Assembly: GCA_002705465.1 (NCBI GenBank)
Contig: PAGS01000045.1
Span: 3,214-13,309, forward strand
DNA length: 10,096 nucleotides
Origin: Halieaceae bacterium
Lineage (GTDB): Bacteria > Pseudomonadota > Gammaproteobacteria > Pseudomonadales > Halieaceae
Reading direction: 5' to 3'
In this document: positions 1 to 7,118 of the stretch, in pieces
How positions within the stretch are numbered: position 1 is the stretch's first letter
Layout of the letters: every line of letters starts with the position of its first letter
Translations under genes and position numbers: made by a program
Notes under the pieces: generated by a model
What the model saw: the letters and a program-made list of their open reading frames with translations, nothing else
Told to the model about the DNA's origin: nothing
The model's database searches: none

Positions 1-608
1 GCTTCTGGACTCAGCGGCGCGGGGGCGGCTGCCATGCCAGCCTCGTTCAATAATTCGAGATACTGGGCTCTGCTCAGGTGCCGCTGATTCACGCGCAAAA
101 ATAGGGGCGGCCTTCCTCGCGCCGCCTCGGCGATCTGTTCGAAACACTCTCCATACTCGGTTGTGAGTATTTCAAATAGCCAGTCGGGGAGGGCGTGTTG
201 TGCCGCGGGTGTGAGCGTTTCCCTAAGACCCGCTTGCTCCCGTTGATACGATCTGAGCACAGCATTGACCATCCCGGCCGCCCAGGACTTCTTGAGGTCG
301 CGCGCGCCGTTAACCGCCTCGGAAATCGCTGCGTGCGATGGTGTTCGGAGGTTGTCTAGCTCATAAAGACCCACGCAAATGAGCGAGAGTAGGTCTTGGT
401 CTTTTCGTCTCAACGCCTTTCGTAAAAATTTCTGGCACGTGGCCTGATAGAGCGGCCACTCTCTCAGCGTTCCATAGACCAGCTCCTGACAGAGCGCACG
501 TTGGCCTAATTCCAGCGATTCGAAACTGTGCGGTAGTAGCTGATTAAGAGATTCTCCTTGCAAAACCCGGTGGATAACAGCGGCGGCTTTTGCTCTGGGC
601 GAGGGCAT
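1..608 (-). CDS. rsmB: 16S rRNA m5C967 methyltransferase RsmB, N-terminal 202 residues (partial)
   Basis: RsmB (Sun/Fmu) uses S-adenosylmethionine to methylate C967 of 16S rRNA. Translating the minus strand from ATG at 606-608 gives 202 uninterrupted residues beginning MPSPRAKAAAVIHRVLQGES, then running off the left edge. The visible part is the NusB-like RNA-binding domain (about residues 5-140); GMVNAVLR near residue 130 matches the GLINGVLR-type helix of E. coli RsmB. The following stretch (PLFLRVNQRHLSR) is the usual link to the methyltransferase domain. The catalytic cysteines and SAM-binding motifs lie outside the window, so activity cannot be judged. The start codon lies 2 bases after the fmt stop and there is no clear Shine-Dalgarno sequence, so translation is probably coupled to fmt. 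Position after def-fmt is the classical one for this gene, which strengthens the call. Confidence 0.93.
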   Translation of the reverse strand, partial: MPSPRAKAAAVIHRVLQGESLNQLLPHSFESLELGQRALCQELVYGTLREWPLYQATCQKFLRKALRRKDQDLLSLICVGLYELDNLRTPSHAAISEAVNGARDLKKSWAAGMVNAVLRSYQREQAGLRETLTPAAQHALPDWLFEILTTEYGECFEQIAEAARGRPPLFLRVNQRHLSRAQYLELLNEAGMAAAPAPLSPE

Positions 609-610
609 GA

Positions 611-1573
611 TTAACCGTGGGTCAACGAAGTCATTTGCCGCCCCGCTCGCAATAAGTCGCGATGCCCGTTGATCAATGCGGCAATGGGCTGGCCTTTTGC
701 GCCTGGTAGTTGCGCCTCGGTAATCGCCAATACCCCTTCGCCGCAACTCACGCGCAGACCATGTTCATCCGCCGACAGTATCTGCCCCGGGAGCTGGTCG
801 GTGCCGCCAGTCTCGGCGTTAGCCGCCAGGATCTTGATGCGGTCACCATCGAGATGGGTGTAGCACCCGGGTTGAGGCTGAAATGCTCGAACGCGACGCG
901 CCAGCTCCACGGCACTGGCATGCCAATTCAGATCGCCTTCAGTTTTGGTGATTTTGTGAGCGTAGGTTGCGCGGTCATCCTGCTGCGGTGCGGCCTTGGT
1001 TATCAGTGTTTTGATTTGATCGAGGCTATCAGCAAGTGCTTCAGCACCGATTGTTGCGAGCTCTGAGAGGAGCTGGCCGCTGTTGTGGTCACTGCGAATG
1101 TTGAGGCGTCGCGACATCAGAACAGGTCCGGTATCCAGCCCGGCTTCCATCGCCATGATGCTCACGCCGGTTTCGGTATCGCCGGCTTCAATGGCACGCT
1201 GCACTGGCGCCGCGCCGCGCCAGCGCGGGAGCAAAGACGCGTGTACGTTGAGACAGCCCAGTGTGGGTATGGCGAGAACATTCGCCGGCAGAATCAACCC
1301 GTAGGCGACCACGATTAATAAGTCCAGTTCAAATTCGGCTAGAGCCTGCTCGGCTTCACTGGTTTTGAGGGTTTCGGGTTGCCAGACGGGGAGGTTAGCC
1401 TCCGTTGCAAGGCTTTTTACCGGCGACGGCTGCAGCCGTTTTCCTCGACCTGCAGGCCTATCCGGTTGCGTCAATACCGCCACAAGGCGGTGTGGGCCGC
1501 TCATCAGATGATCGAGGTGCCGCGCCGCGAAATCAGGGGTGCCAGCAAAGGCCAGTCTCAAAGAGGTTGGCAT
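611..1573 (-). CDS. fmt: Methionyl-tRNA formyltransferase
   Basis: Fmt transfers a formyl group from 10-formyltetrahydrofolate to Met-tRNAfMet in the cytoplasm, making the bacterial initiator tRNA. The 320-residue product has the usual length (E. coli 315). The N-terminal Rossmann-like formyltransferase domain (about 1-190) opens with LRLAFAGTPDFAARHL and holds the folate-binding segment SLLPRWRGAAPVQRAI (113-128). Catalytic residues are all present: N109 and H111 in LNVHASLLP, and D147 in GLDTGP. The C-terminal part (about 205-310) is the OB-fold-like tRNA-binding domain. The ATG at 1571-1573 lies 3 bases after the def stop codon and has no strong Shine-Dalgarno, suggesting translational coupling in a def-fmt-rsmB transcript. 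Nothing appears damaged. Confidence 0.97.
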   Translation of the reverse strand: MPTSLRLAFAGTPDFAARHLDHLMSGPHRLVAVLTQPDRPAGRGKRLQPSPVKSLATEANLPVWQPETLKTSEAEQALAEFELDLLIVVAYGLILPANVLAIPTLGCLNVHASLLPRWRGAAPVQRAIEAGDTETGVSIMAMEAGLDTGPVLMSRRLNIRSDHNSGQLLSELATIGAEALADSLDQIKTLITKAAPQQDDRATYAHKITKTEGDLNWHASAVELARRVRAFQPQPGCYTHLDGDRIKILAANAETGGTDQLPGQILSADEHGLRVSCGEGVLAITEAQLPGAKGQPIAALINGHRDLLRAGRQMTSLTHG

Positions 1574-1576
1574 AGA

Positions 1577-2083
1577 TCAGGCGCGGCGTTTTTGCTCTTT
1601 TACCAGCTTGCCGCGTATGCGCTGACGTTTGAGCGGAGTCAAATAATCAACGAAGAGCTTGCCTTCAAGATGATCTATTTCATGTTGTAAGCAGATCCCC
1701 ATCAGGCCGTCCAGCGTTTCGGTAAATGGTTCTCCCTCTCGGTCGAGGGCCGATACCTTAACCACCTGTGGGCGCTGTACGGTCTCATAGAAGCCTGGTA
1801 CCGACAGACAGCCCTCGTCGTAGTTGCCGAGCGTGTTGTCTACTATCGTGATTTCTGGGTTGATGAACACGCGGGGGTCGGTGTGATCCTCAGAGAGGTC
1901 CATAACGATCACGCGCTCGTGTACATCGACCTGACTGGCCGCCAGTCCAATACCGGGCGCTGCATACATCGTTTCAAACATGTCATCAACTAAGCGCTGA
2001 ATTCTTGAGTCGACCGTAGCAACGGGTTTCGCACGAGTTCTGAGCCGCGGGTCGGGAAACTCGAGGATTGTCAGTAGTGCCAT
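1577..2083 (-). CDS. def: Peptide deformylase
   Basis: Def removes the formyl group from the N-terminal methionine of new proteins, completing the cycle begun by Fmt. The open frame extends upstream to 2275, but family members begin about [15 protein letters not shown], so I choose the ATG at 2081-2083; this gives 168 residues (E. coli 169) and avoids overlapping the divergent gene. All three signatures are present: motif 1 GIGLAASQ (44-51), motif 2 EGCLS (90-94) with metal ligand C92, and motif 3 HEIDH (134-138) with ligands H134 and H138 and catalytic E135. The C-terminus ([18 protein letters not shown]) is basic, as usual in Gram-negative type I enzymes. Only a weak GGA about 10 bases upstream serves as a Shine-Dalgarno. 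It is first in the def-fmt-rsmB unit and faces away from the LysM gene. Confidence 0.96.
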   Translation of the reverse strand: MALLTILEFPDPRLRTRAKPVATVDSRIQRLVDDMFETMYAAPGIGLAASQVDVHERVIVMDLSEDHTDPRVFINPEITIVDNTLGNYDEGCLSVPGFYETVQRPQVVKVSALDREGEPFTETLDGLMGICLQHEIDHLEGKLFVDYLTPLKRQRIRGKLVKEQKRRA

Positions 2084-2261
2084 GTAGGACGATTCCGAGT
2101 GGTGAGGTCTGAGCAAAGCGGAAAAGTGTTCGGATTTGGTCTTGCTCCAATTGACACGTGACCGCGGACTTGGAGTATAGCGCGCCGCCTCCGTTCTGGT
2201 GGCAGTGATTGTGTTGGCAGAAAGGACGCGCGGAAAAAGCAGAATCAAAGGAGTGATTACT
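2084..2261. promoter_or_regulatory. Divergent intergenic region between def and the LysM gene, with overlapping candidate promoters
   Basis: This 178-base gap must serve both units. On the plus strand TTGACA at 2151-2156 is a perfect -35 hexamer; the best -10 is TATAGC at 2176-2181, at a long 19-base spacing. On the minus strand TATACT (2179 down to 2174) is a good -10, but its expected -35 position (about CCACCA) is poor. The two -10 candidates occupy almost the same bases, so the promoters would overlap back to back. Implied untranslated leaders are about 75 bases (plus) and 85 bases (minus). No operator or terminator was recognised. This is pattern matching by eye only. Confidence 0.35.
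2247..2253 (+). promoter_or_regulatory. Ribosome binding site that fixes the LysM gene start
   Basis: AAAGGAG is a near-perfect Shine-Dalgarno sequence. It sits 8 bases before the in-frame GTG at 2262-2264, so it selects that GTG over the GTG at 2199 that begins the longest open frame. Confidence 0.75.
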
Positions 2262-3362
2262 GTGAGCGCAAGCAAATGGACTGCGATCTGTTGGAACGCT
2301 GACCCGTGTTTTTTAACAAATAACCGCTTTTTGCGCCGGTGCCTAGGATGTTTGTTGGCGCTGATACTGACGGCGGGGGGCGCAGCGGCGCAATCTCAGG
2401 GACCGTTGCGGCTAAACCTCGATGCGCCTGACATCTATATTGTGCAGGCAGGTGACACGCTCTGGGACATTTCGGCGTTATTTCGTAGTGATCCCTGGCG
2501 CTGGCCTGACTTGTGGCAGAGCAACCCTCACCTTATCTATCCGGGCGATAAACTGAATCTATTTTGGGCAGATGGAGTGCCTTATGTCGCCCGTGCAGCG
2601 CAGCATGAGGTCAAGCTATCGCCGGCCATGAGGGCAAGCCCTCTGGCCCTCGCTATTCCGTCCATTCGTCGCCACGAGATCGAACCCTTCCTCCGCCAGC
2701 ATCGCGTCGTTGAGACCAGCCTACTCGAGGGGGCGTCTTATATTTTGGCGGGCGACTCGGGTCGATTGCTGAGTGGGTTGGGTGACAGGGTCTATGCCAA
2801 GGGGCGTTGGGATGAGGCGCGCAGGTTTAGGCTCGTGCGTCCTCTTGAGACGCTTTATGACCCACAAATAGGTGAGAGTCTGGGTGTGTTGGTCGTCGAT
2901 GTCGGAGAAGTCATGATGGAGCAAGCGAACCCCGCTAGTCTGACGGAAGATGATGCCGCGAAGCTGAGAGTGACAGAAATGCGATCAGAGATTCGCATCG
3001 GTGACCGACTTCTCCCGGTGGTGGATACGATTGTTGACCCGGTTTTTCAGCCGAGGGCGCCGGCTGTAACAATCCATGACGCCAATATGGTTGCCGTCCC
3101 GGGTGGTGTGACCCAAATCGGTGTGCTGGACGTTGTTGTGCTGAATCGACGTGAGCGGGAGTCGTTACAGGTGGGCGATGTGTTGGTTATCGATCAGGCC
3201 GGACAGCTCGCAGAAGACCCCGTGACGGGTAAGTCGGTTCTGTTACCTGAGGTTCGGGCTGGCGTCTTAATCGTATTTTCGGTCTTTGAGCGGGCGAGTT
3301 TCGGCCTCGTGCTTGAGGCGACGAGGCCCTTGTCGGTGGGAGATACGCTGCGCAATCCCTAA
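2262..3362 (+). CDS. LysM domain protein, exported (PA0020-like)
   Basis: This 366-residue protein is probably periplasmic and peptidoglycan-binding; its exact role is unknown. I take the GTG at 2262 as start because of the strong AAAGGAG upstream. Residues 1-43 form a long N-terminal signal: a basic stretch [10 protein letters not shown] followed by a hydrophobic core [11 protein letters not shown] and an AAA|Q cleavage site near residue 43. A single LysM motif follows at about 56-100, with the typical [16 protein letters not shown] and [10 protein letters not shown]; the inserted tryptophan-rich piece [10 protein letters not shown] is characteristic of this subfamily. The remaining 265 residues have no catalytic motif I recognise. 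A LysM gene between def and dprA is a conserved arrangement in Pseudomonas-like genomes. A cell-wall link to the neighbouring DNA-uptake gene dprA is tempting but unsupported. It is followed by dprA after 97 bases. Confidence 0.88.
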   Translation: MSASKWTAICWNADPCFLTNNRFLRRCLGCLLALILTAGGAAAQSQGPLRLNLDAPDIYIVQAGDTLWDISALFRSDPWRWPDLWQSNPHLIYPGDKLNLFWADGVPYVARAAQHEVKLSPAMRASPLALAIPSIRRHEIEPFLRQHRVVETSLLEGASYILAGDSGRLLSGLGDRVYAKGRWDEARRFRLVRPLETLYDPQIGESLGVLVVDVGEVMMEQANPASLTEDDAAKLRVTEMRSEIRIGDRLLPVVDTIVDPVFQPRAPAVTIHDANMVAVPGGVTQIGVLDVVVLNRRERESLQVGDVLVIDQAGQLAEDPVTGKSVLLPEVRAGVLIVFSVFERASFGLVLEATRPLSVGDTLRNP

Positions 3363-3459
3363 CCTGGCGGCTCGGTGATGACAGAGGATTATCTGGCGCT
3401 CGCGTGAAGAAAAATTCCAGCGATGTAAACAAGCAGACACCATGACTCAGGGATGAGAG

Positions 3460-4590
3460 ATGGCTCACCAGTTTGGACACAACCCTGAAAGCGATGGCCG
3501 TTGGTTGGCCCTGACGGATAGGGTTTATGTTGAGGGCGCCCGCTGGCTCGATTGGATTCTTTATGCCTGCCCGACACCGGAGGCAGTGCTCGAAACCACA
3601 CCAAGTTGTATCGCAACCTCGGAGCTAGAGGCGCTGAAACAGGCCCTGTCTGCCTCGGCCCCAGTCACGTTGCCCGAGGCCTTAACTGGCCCTCCTCATG
3701 GATTATGGATCGTGACACCGCGAGACATTGAATATCCACCGTTGCTGAGAGAATGCAGTGACCGGCCCCCTTTTTTGTTTACCAGAGGTGACCCGAGACT
3801 GCTCGGCATGCCAATTTTGTCCATTGTCGGCACTCGGAAAACCTCTCTTGACGGCCGAAGGGCGGCAACTGAATTCGCTACCGCCGCGGTGCAGGCCCAT
3901 TTTTGTGTGGCGAGTGGCCTGGCGCTAGGTATAGACAGCATCGTGCACGATGCCGCCATGCGGGCGGATGGTTTGACTGTGGCAGTGTTACCGTCTGGCA
4001 TCGATCAGGTCTATCCGCGTCGACATGAACAACTGGCCCGCCGGATTGCAGGCAGTGGCGTGCTGGTCAGCGAATTCCCATTACGCTCACCCCCTAGGCG
4101 ACATCATTTTCATCGTCGTAATCGGACCTTGTCCGGGTTAAGCGGTTCGACTTTGGTCGTCGAGGCGGGGCGACCCAGTGGTACGCTGCTGACGGCCTCA
4201 GCCGCAGCGGACCAAGGCCGGAATGTGTTGGTGCTACCGTGGTCGATTTACCACACCGGCGGTGCTGGCTGTCTTTACCTCCTCCGCGATGGCGCCGAAC
4301 TCGTGCAGTCGGTGGAGGATCTGTTCGCATGCCTTGGCGTTCGCCCAGATTCTCCAGCCTCAAACTCGGCCCCAACACCAATGGGCGCCGAGTCTGAGTG
4401 GCCGTCGGCGAGAGTGCTAGAAAGTGATCAGCAACGCGTCATGCTGTTGCTAGGCCGAGGCGTTCATCGGGCGGAGGATATCGCCACCTCCGAGGGTTGG
4501 GATATGAGTCGTTGCCTGAGCTGCCTCTCGGGGCTGGAGGTCCTCGGTAGCGTTGTTCGCATGCCCGAGGGTTACAGCGTCGCTCACTAG
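3460..4590 (+). CDS. dprA: DNA-processing protein DprA (Smf)
   Basis: DprA binds single-stranded DNA entering during natural transformation, protects it and loads RecA. The 376-residue product has the expected three parts: an N-terminal helical/SAM-like region (about 1-85), a Rossmann-fold DprA domain (about 90-290) and a C-terminal winged-helix domain (about 318-372). Core motifs are visible: GTRKTSLDG (124-132), SGLALGID (152-159), VAVLPSGIDQVYPRRH (174-189), RNRTLSGLSGSTLVVEA (220-236) and SGTLLTA (240-246). Some normally firm positions differ: the usual FPxRNR reads FHRRNR and the usual PGS after the last strand reads PWS (260-262). The ATG at 3460 is preceded by AGGGA with 6-base spacing; an in-frame ATG at 3442 is closed by TGA. 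Presence of dprA alone does not prove competence, since it is widespread. Confidence 0.94.
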   Translation: MAHQFGHNPESDGRWLALTDRVYVEGARWLDWILYACPTPEAVLETTPSCIATSELEALKQALSASAPVTLPEALTGPPHGLWIVTPRDIEYPPLLRECSDRPPFLFTRGDPRLLGMPILSIVGTRKTSLDGRRAATEFATAAVQAHFCVASGLALGIDSIVHDAAMRADGLTVAVLPSGIDQVYPRRHEQLARRIAGSGVLVSEFPLRSPPRRHHFHRRNRTLSGLSGSTLVVEAGRPSGTLLTASAAADQGRNVLVLPWSIYHTGGAGCLYLLRDGAELVQSVEDLFACLGVRPDSPASNSAPTPMGAESEWPSARVLESDQQRVMLLLGRGVHRAEDIATSEGWDMSRCLSCLSGLEVLGSVVRMPEGYSVAH

Positions 4591-4667
4591 GTTTTAGGGG
4601 GCGGGCTCATTGGCCGCATGTGGGGCGTCTGAGGTAAGGTGTCGTTGCCTAGTGACTACAATGCCAT
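4591..4667 (+). promoter_or_regulatory. dprA-tsaC spacer with a TACAAT box just before the tsaC start
   Basis: The 77-base gap has no terminator. TACAAT at 4657-4662 matches the sigma70 -10 hexamer in five of six positions and ends 5 bases before the tsaC ATG. The matching -35 position (about 4634-4639, GTAAGG) is poor. If the box works, transcription would begin at or next to the start codon, giving a leaderless message. This is speculative. Confidence 0.2.
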
Positions 4668-5246
4668 ATGAACACAACGCTTTCAGTCGAGCCTCACTCG
4701 CAGTGGCGTGCGCCCTATTTCTCGCAGATGCTGGCTTCAGGAGCCGTTGTGGCCTGCCCGGCTGAGGGCGTCTGGGGGCTTAGTTGCGACCCCTTTGATG
4801 AGCTGGCTGTGACGGATCTGTTGGCACTAAAACAGCGGCCTGTTCAGAAGGGGTTAATTGTGGTTGCCGACACGGGAGACGCATTCTCGGCTGTGCTGAG
4901 AACCTTGCCATCCTCGCAACGTAAGGCTATTGCTGCCTCGTGGCCAGGCCCCAATACCTGGCTGGTGCCGCACCGTGATGTGTTTCCGCCATGGGTAACC
5001 GGAAACAGTAATGAAGTGGCCATTCGCGTTACATCATCCCCCGCCTTGGCCGCCCTGTGCCGGGCTTTTGGTGGGCCTTTGATCTCTACAAGCGCCAATC
5101 CGGCAGGGCTGGCGCCGCCGCGCCAAATGTGGGAGGTGCGGCGTTACTTCGGGACGGCACTACCCTGCATGCCCGGCGCTCTTGACGCGGCCGGGAAACC
5201 ATCAACAATACGTCGAGCGAGTGATGGCACGGTCATTCGTGTTTAG
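4668..5246 (+). CDS. tsaC: L-threonylcarbamoyladenylate synthase TsaC (YrdC/RimN)
   Basis: TsaC makes threonylcarbamoyl-AMP from threonine, bicarbonate and ATP, the first step in forming t6A at position 37 of ANN-decoding tRNAs; TsaB, TsaD and TsaE complete it elsewhere. The 192-residue single YrdC-domain product matches the short TsaC form (E. coli 190) rather than the longer Sua5. Recognisable segments are LKQRPVQKGLIVVA (54-67) with conserved K55 and R57, SWPGPNTWLVP (91-101), VAIRVTSSP (117-125), GGPLISTSANPAG (135-147) and the C-terminal PSTIRRASDGTVIR (178-191). The near-universal PTE of the N-terminal motif reads PAE here (A32). No Shine-Dalgarno is visible before the ATG. Its place between dprA and hemF/aroE agrees with both the E. 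coli and Pseudomonas neighbourhoods. Confidence 0.94.
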   Translation: MNTTLSVEPHSQWRAPYFSQMLASGAVVACPAEGVWGLSCDPFDELAVTDLLALKQRPVQKGLIVVADTGDAFSAVLRTLPSSQRKAIAASWPGPNTWLVPHRDVFPPWVTGNSNEVAIRVTSSPALAALCRAFGGPLISTSANPAGLAPPRQMWEVRRYFGTALPCMPGALDAAGKPSTIRRASDGTVIRV

Positions 5247-5288
5247 GCTGGCGGGTCGAGAGAACGATAAATTAAGCGGGGGTATTCG

Positions 5289-6215
5289 GTGGACGCGACG
5301 GCAGTAGAGAGCTACCTCACAGGATTGCAATCGAAAATTTGCTCAACGCTCGAATCAATCGATGGGGGCGCGACATTTGCCACTGAATCATGGGATCGAC
5401 CCGAGGGGGGGGGTGGCGTCAGCCGTTTACTGGCAGAGGGCGACGTGATTGAGAAAGGGGGTGTGAATTTCTCGCATGTGGTGGGCGCGGGCATGCCCGC
5501 CTCCGCGACCCAGCATCGACCCGAACTGGCGGGGCGCAGTTTTCGTGCAATGGGGGTCTCTTTGGTAATTCACCCCAGAAATCCGCATGCGCCGACCTCC
5601 CATGCCAATGTGCGCTTATTCATGGCTGAAAAGCCAGGTGAGGAGCCCGTCTGGTGGATGGGCGGCGGATTCGACTTGACGCCTTATTATGGCTATGAAG
5701 AGGATGCCGTTCACTGGCACCAGACTGCCAAGGCGGCCTGTGATCCCTTTGGCGAGGAGACCTACCCTCGCCTCAAAAAGTGGTGCGATGACTATTTCTA
5801 CCTGCCGCATCGAAACGAGCCGAGGGGAGTGGGCGGTCTGTTCTATGACGATTTAAACGAATGGGGTTTCGATCAAACCTTCGCGTTTATGCGGAGCGTT
5901 GGCGACGGCTTTCTCAGCGCCTACGTGCCCATTCTAGAGCGTCGAAAAGATGTGCCTTGGACCGAGGCTCAGCGACAGTGGCAACTGTATAGAAGAGGCC
6001 GTTACGTGGAATTCAATCTGGTGCACGACCGAGGAACCCTTTTTGGCTTGCAAACCAATGGCCGCACGGAGGCGATCCTGATGTCTTTACCGCCACTGGT
6101 GCGCTGGGAATACGGCTACTCTCCAGATGACGGCTCTCCTGAGGCGACGCTCATGACCGATTTTTTGCGGCCCCGGGATTGGCTTGGTCTTGAGACAGCA
6201 ACGGACTCTCGGTAA
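5289..6215 (+). CDS. hemF: Oxygen-dependent coproporphyrinogen III oxidase
   Basis: HemF is the aerobic enzyme that oxidatively decarboxylates coproporphyrinogen III to protoporphyrinogen IX in heme synthesis. The 308-residue product (E. coli 299) aligns along its whole length with what I remember of the family. It carries [14 protein letters not shown] (40-53), GGVNFSHV (57-64), [18 protein letters not shown] (76-93), [16 protein letters not shown] (102-117), [11 protein letters not shown] (125-135) and [16 protein letters not shown] (235-250). The four conserved histidines implicated in metal binding and catalysis are H95, H105, H144 and H174. The start is GTG at 5289, preceded by GGGGG (5278-5282) with 6-base spacing; the N-terminus aligns with E. 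coli HemF, so no other start is needed. A run of nine G at 5405-5413 falls inside the GGGG motif. Aerobic heme supply fits the nearby cytochrome oxidase genes, though they are separate transcripts. Confidence 0.97.
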   Translation: MDATAVESYLTGLQSKICSTLESIDGGATFATESWDRPEGGGGVSRLLAEGDVIEKGGVNFSHVVGAGMPASATQHRPELAGRSFRAMGVSLVIHPRNPHAPTSHANVRLFMAEKPGEEPVWWMGGGFDLTPYYGYEEDAVHWHQTAKAACDPFGEETYPRLKKWCDDYFYLPHRNEPRGVGGLFYDDLNEWGFDQTFAFMRSVGDGFLSAYVPILERRKDVPWTEAQRQWQLYRRGRYVEFNLVHDRGTLFGLQTNGRTEAILMSLPPLVRWEYGYSPDDGSPEATLMTDFLRPRDWLGLETATDSR

Positions 6216-6269
6216 TCAGCATGCAGCGTATTTCAATGCGCCGATGGGAAGCCAACTGCTGGCTGTGCC

Positions 6270-7118
6270 ATGCCCGATAGCTCGTTTCCCGGCCGATTTG
6301 CGGTGGTGGGTAACCCGATCCATCACAGCCTGTCGCCCACGATACACTCGGCCTTTGCCGCGCAATTGGGCCGAGACATCGACTATCGCGCGGAACTGGT
6401 GGCACTCGATAGCTTCGAGACATGGGTGGGTCACTTTTTTGAGCGAGGTGGTGTTGGTCTTAACATCACGTTGCCTTTTAAAAGCCGGGCTTTCGCCTTG
6501 GCGGATCAAGTCTCTTCGCGGGCAACGATGGCAGGCGCTGCCAATTTTCTCAGGCGGGCGGCGGATGGTCAGATCATCGCGGATAACACTGATGGTAAAG
6601 GATTGGTCGCCGATATTACTGGCGGCGCAGGCTGGTCACTGAAGGACACGCGGATTTTGATTGTCGGTGCGGGAGGCGCGGTTAAAGGAGTGATACCGGC
6701 GCTTCTGGAGGCGGGGCCTGCCGAGATTTTCATCGTGAATCGAACGCCTGAGCGAGCGGCGTCTTTGGCATCAGAGTGGGCCAGCAGGGACGCCCGCGTT
6801 CGGGGCGGCGGCCTCGATGCGGCGAATTCGGGGCCGTGGAATCTGGTGATTAACGGCACCAGCACAGGGCTTTCCGGTGAGATGCCGGCACTCCCGGAAT
6901 CAATGCCCCTGACTGACGCATACGGCTATGACATGGCGTATGGCGCAGGCCCCACTCCATTTATGCGCTGGGCTGAAGGACGCGGGGCGGCGGCCGTGCG
7001 AGATGGATTGGGCATGTTGGTCGAACAGGCCGCAGAAAGTTTCTATCTCTGGTTGGGTCACTACCCTAATACCACTAGCCTCATTGATACCTTAAGGGCC
7101 GCCCGCGCCACAGATTAA
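6270..7118 (+). CDS. aroE: Shikimate 5-dehydrogenase (NADP+)
   Basis: AroE reduces 3-dehydroshikimate to shikimate with NADPH, the fourth step towards chorismate and aromatic amino acids. The 282-residue protein has the usual length. The N-terminal substrate domain holds VVGNPIHHSLSPTIH (12-26) with the two shikimate-binding serines S20 and S22, then GLNITLPFK (63-71) with catalytic K71, N92 and NTDGKG (106-111) with catalytic D107. The Rossmann nucleotide-binding loop is GAGGAVKG (133-140), followed by IVNRTPERA (155-163); the NRT plus Arg pattern fits NADP preference. INGTSTGLSG and YDMAYG.GPTPF follow. No good Shine-Dalgarno lies before ATG 6270; a 19-codon open frame at 6221-6280 overlaps the start. 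The last stop codon overlaps that of the convergent carbonic anhydrase gene. Confidence 0.96.
   Translation: MPDSSFPGRFAVVGNPIHHSLSPTIHSAFAAQLGRDIDYRAELVALDSFETWVGHFFERGGVGLNITLPFKSRAFALADQVSSRATMAGAANFLRRAADGQIIADNTDGKGLVADITGGAGWSLKDTRILIVGAGGAVKGVIPALLEAGPAEIFIVNRTPERAASLASEWASRDARVRGGGLDAANSGPWNLVINGTSTGLSGEMPALPESMPLTDAYGYDMAYGAGPTPFMRWAEGRGAAAVRDGLGMLVEQAAESFYLWLGHYPNTTSLIDTLRAARATD

Noticed and set aside
710..1690. Several plus-strand frames of 73-118 residues opposite fmt and def.
   Set aside because: They lie antisense to well-supported genes, have no family motif, and reflect codon bias of the real genes.
2199..2261. Earlier GTG start (2199) for the LysM gene.
   Set aside because: It has no Shine-Dalgarno, while GTG 2262 has AAAGGAG at 8-base spacing; the extra 21 residues would put a longer unexplained segment before the signal peptide.
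2084..2275. N-terminal extension of def up to position 2275 (232-residue frame).
   Set aside because: Peptide deformylase begins at about [15 protein letters not shown]; the extension has no family similarity and would overlap the divergent LysM gene start.
3363..3459. Possible terminator or promoter between the LysM gene and dprA.
   Set aside because: No stem followed by a T run and no convincing -35/-10 pair is visible, so I treat the genes as probably cotranscribed.
6184..6642. 152-residue frame overlapping hemF and aroE.
   Set aside because: It is a shadow of aroE in another frame, with no recognisable motif; aroE in the other frame has all catalytic residues.
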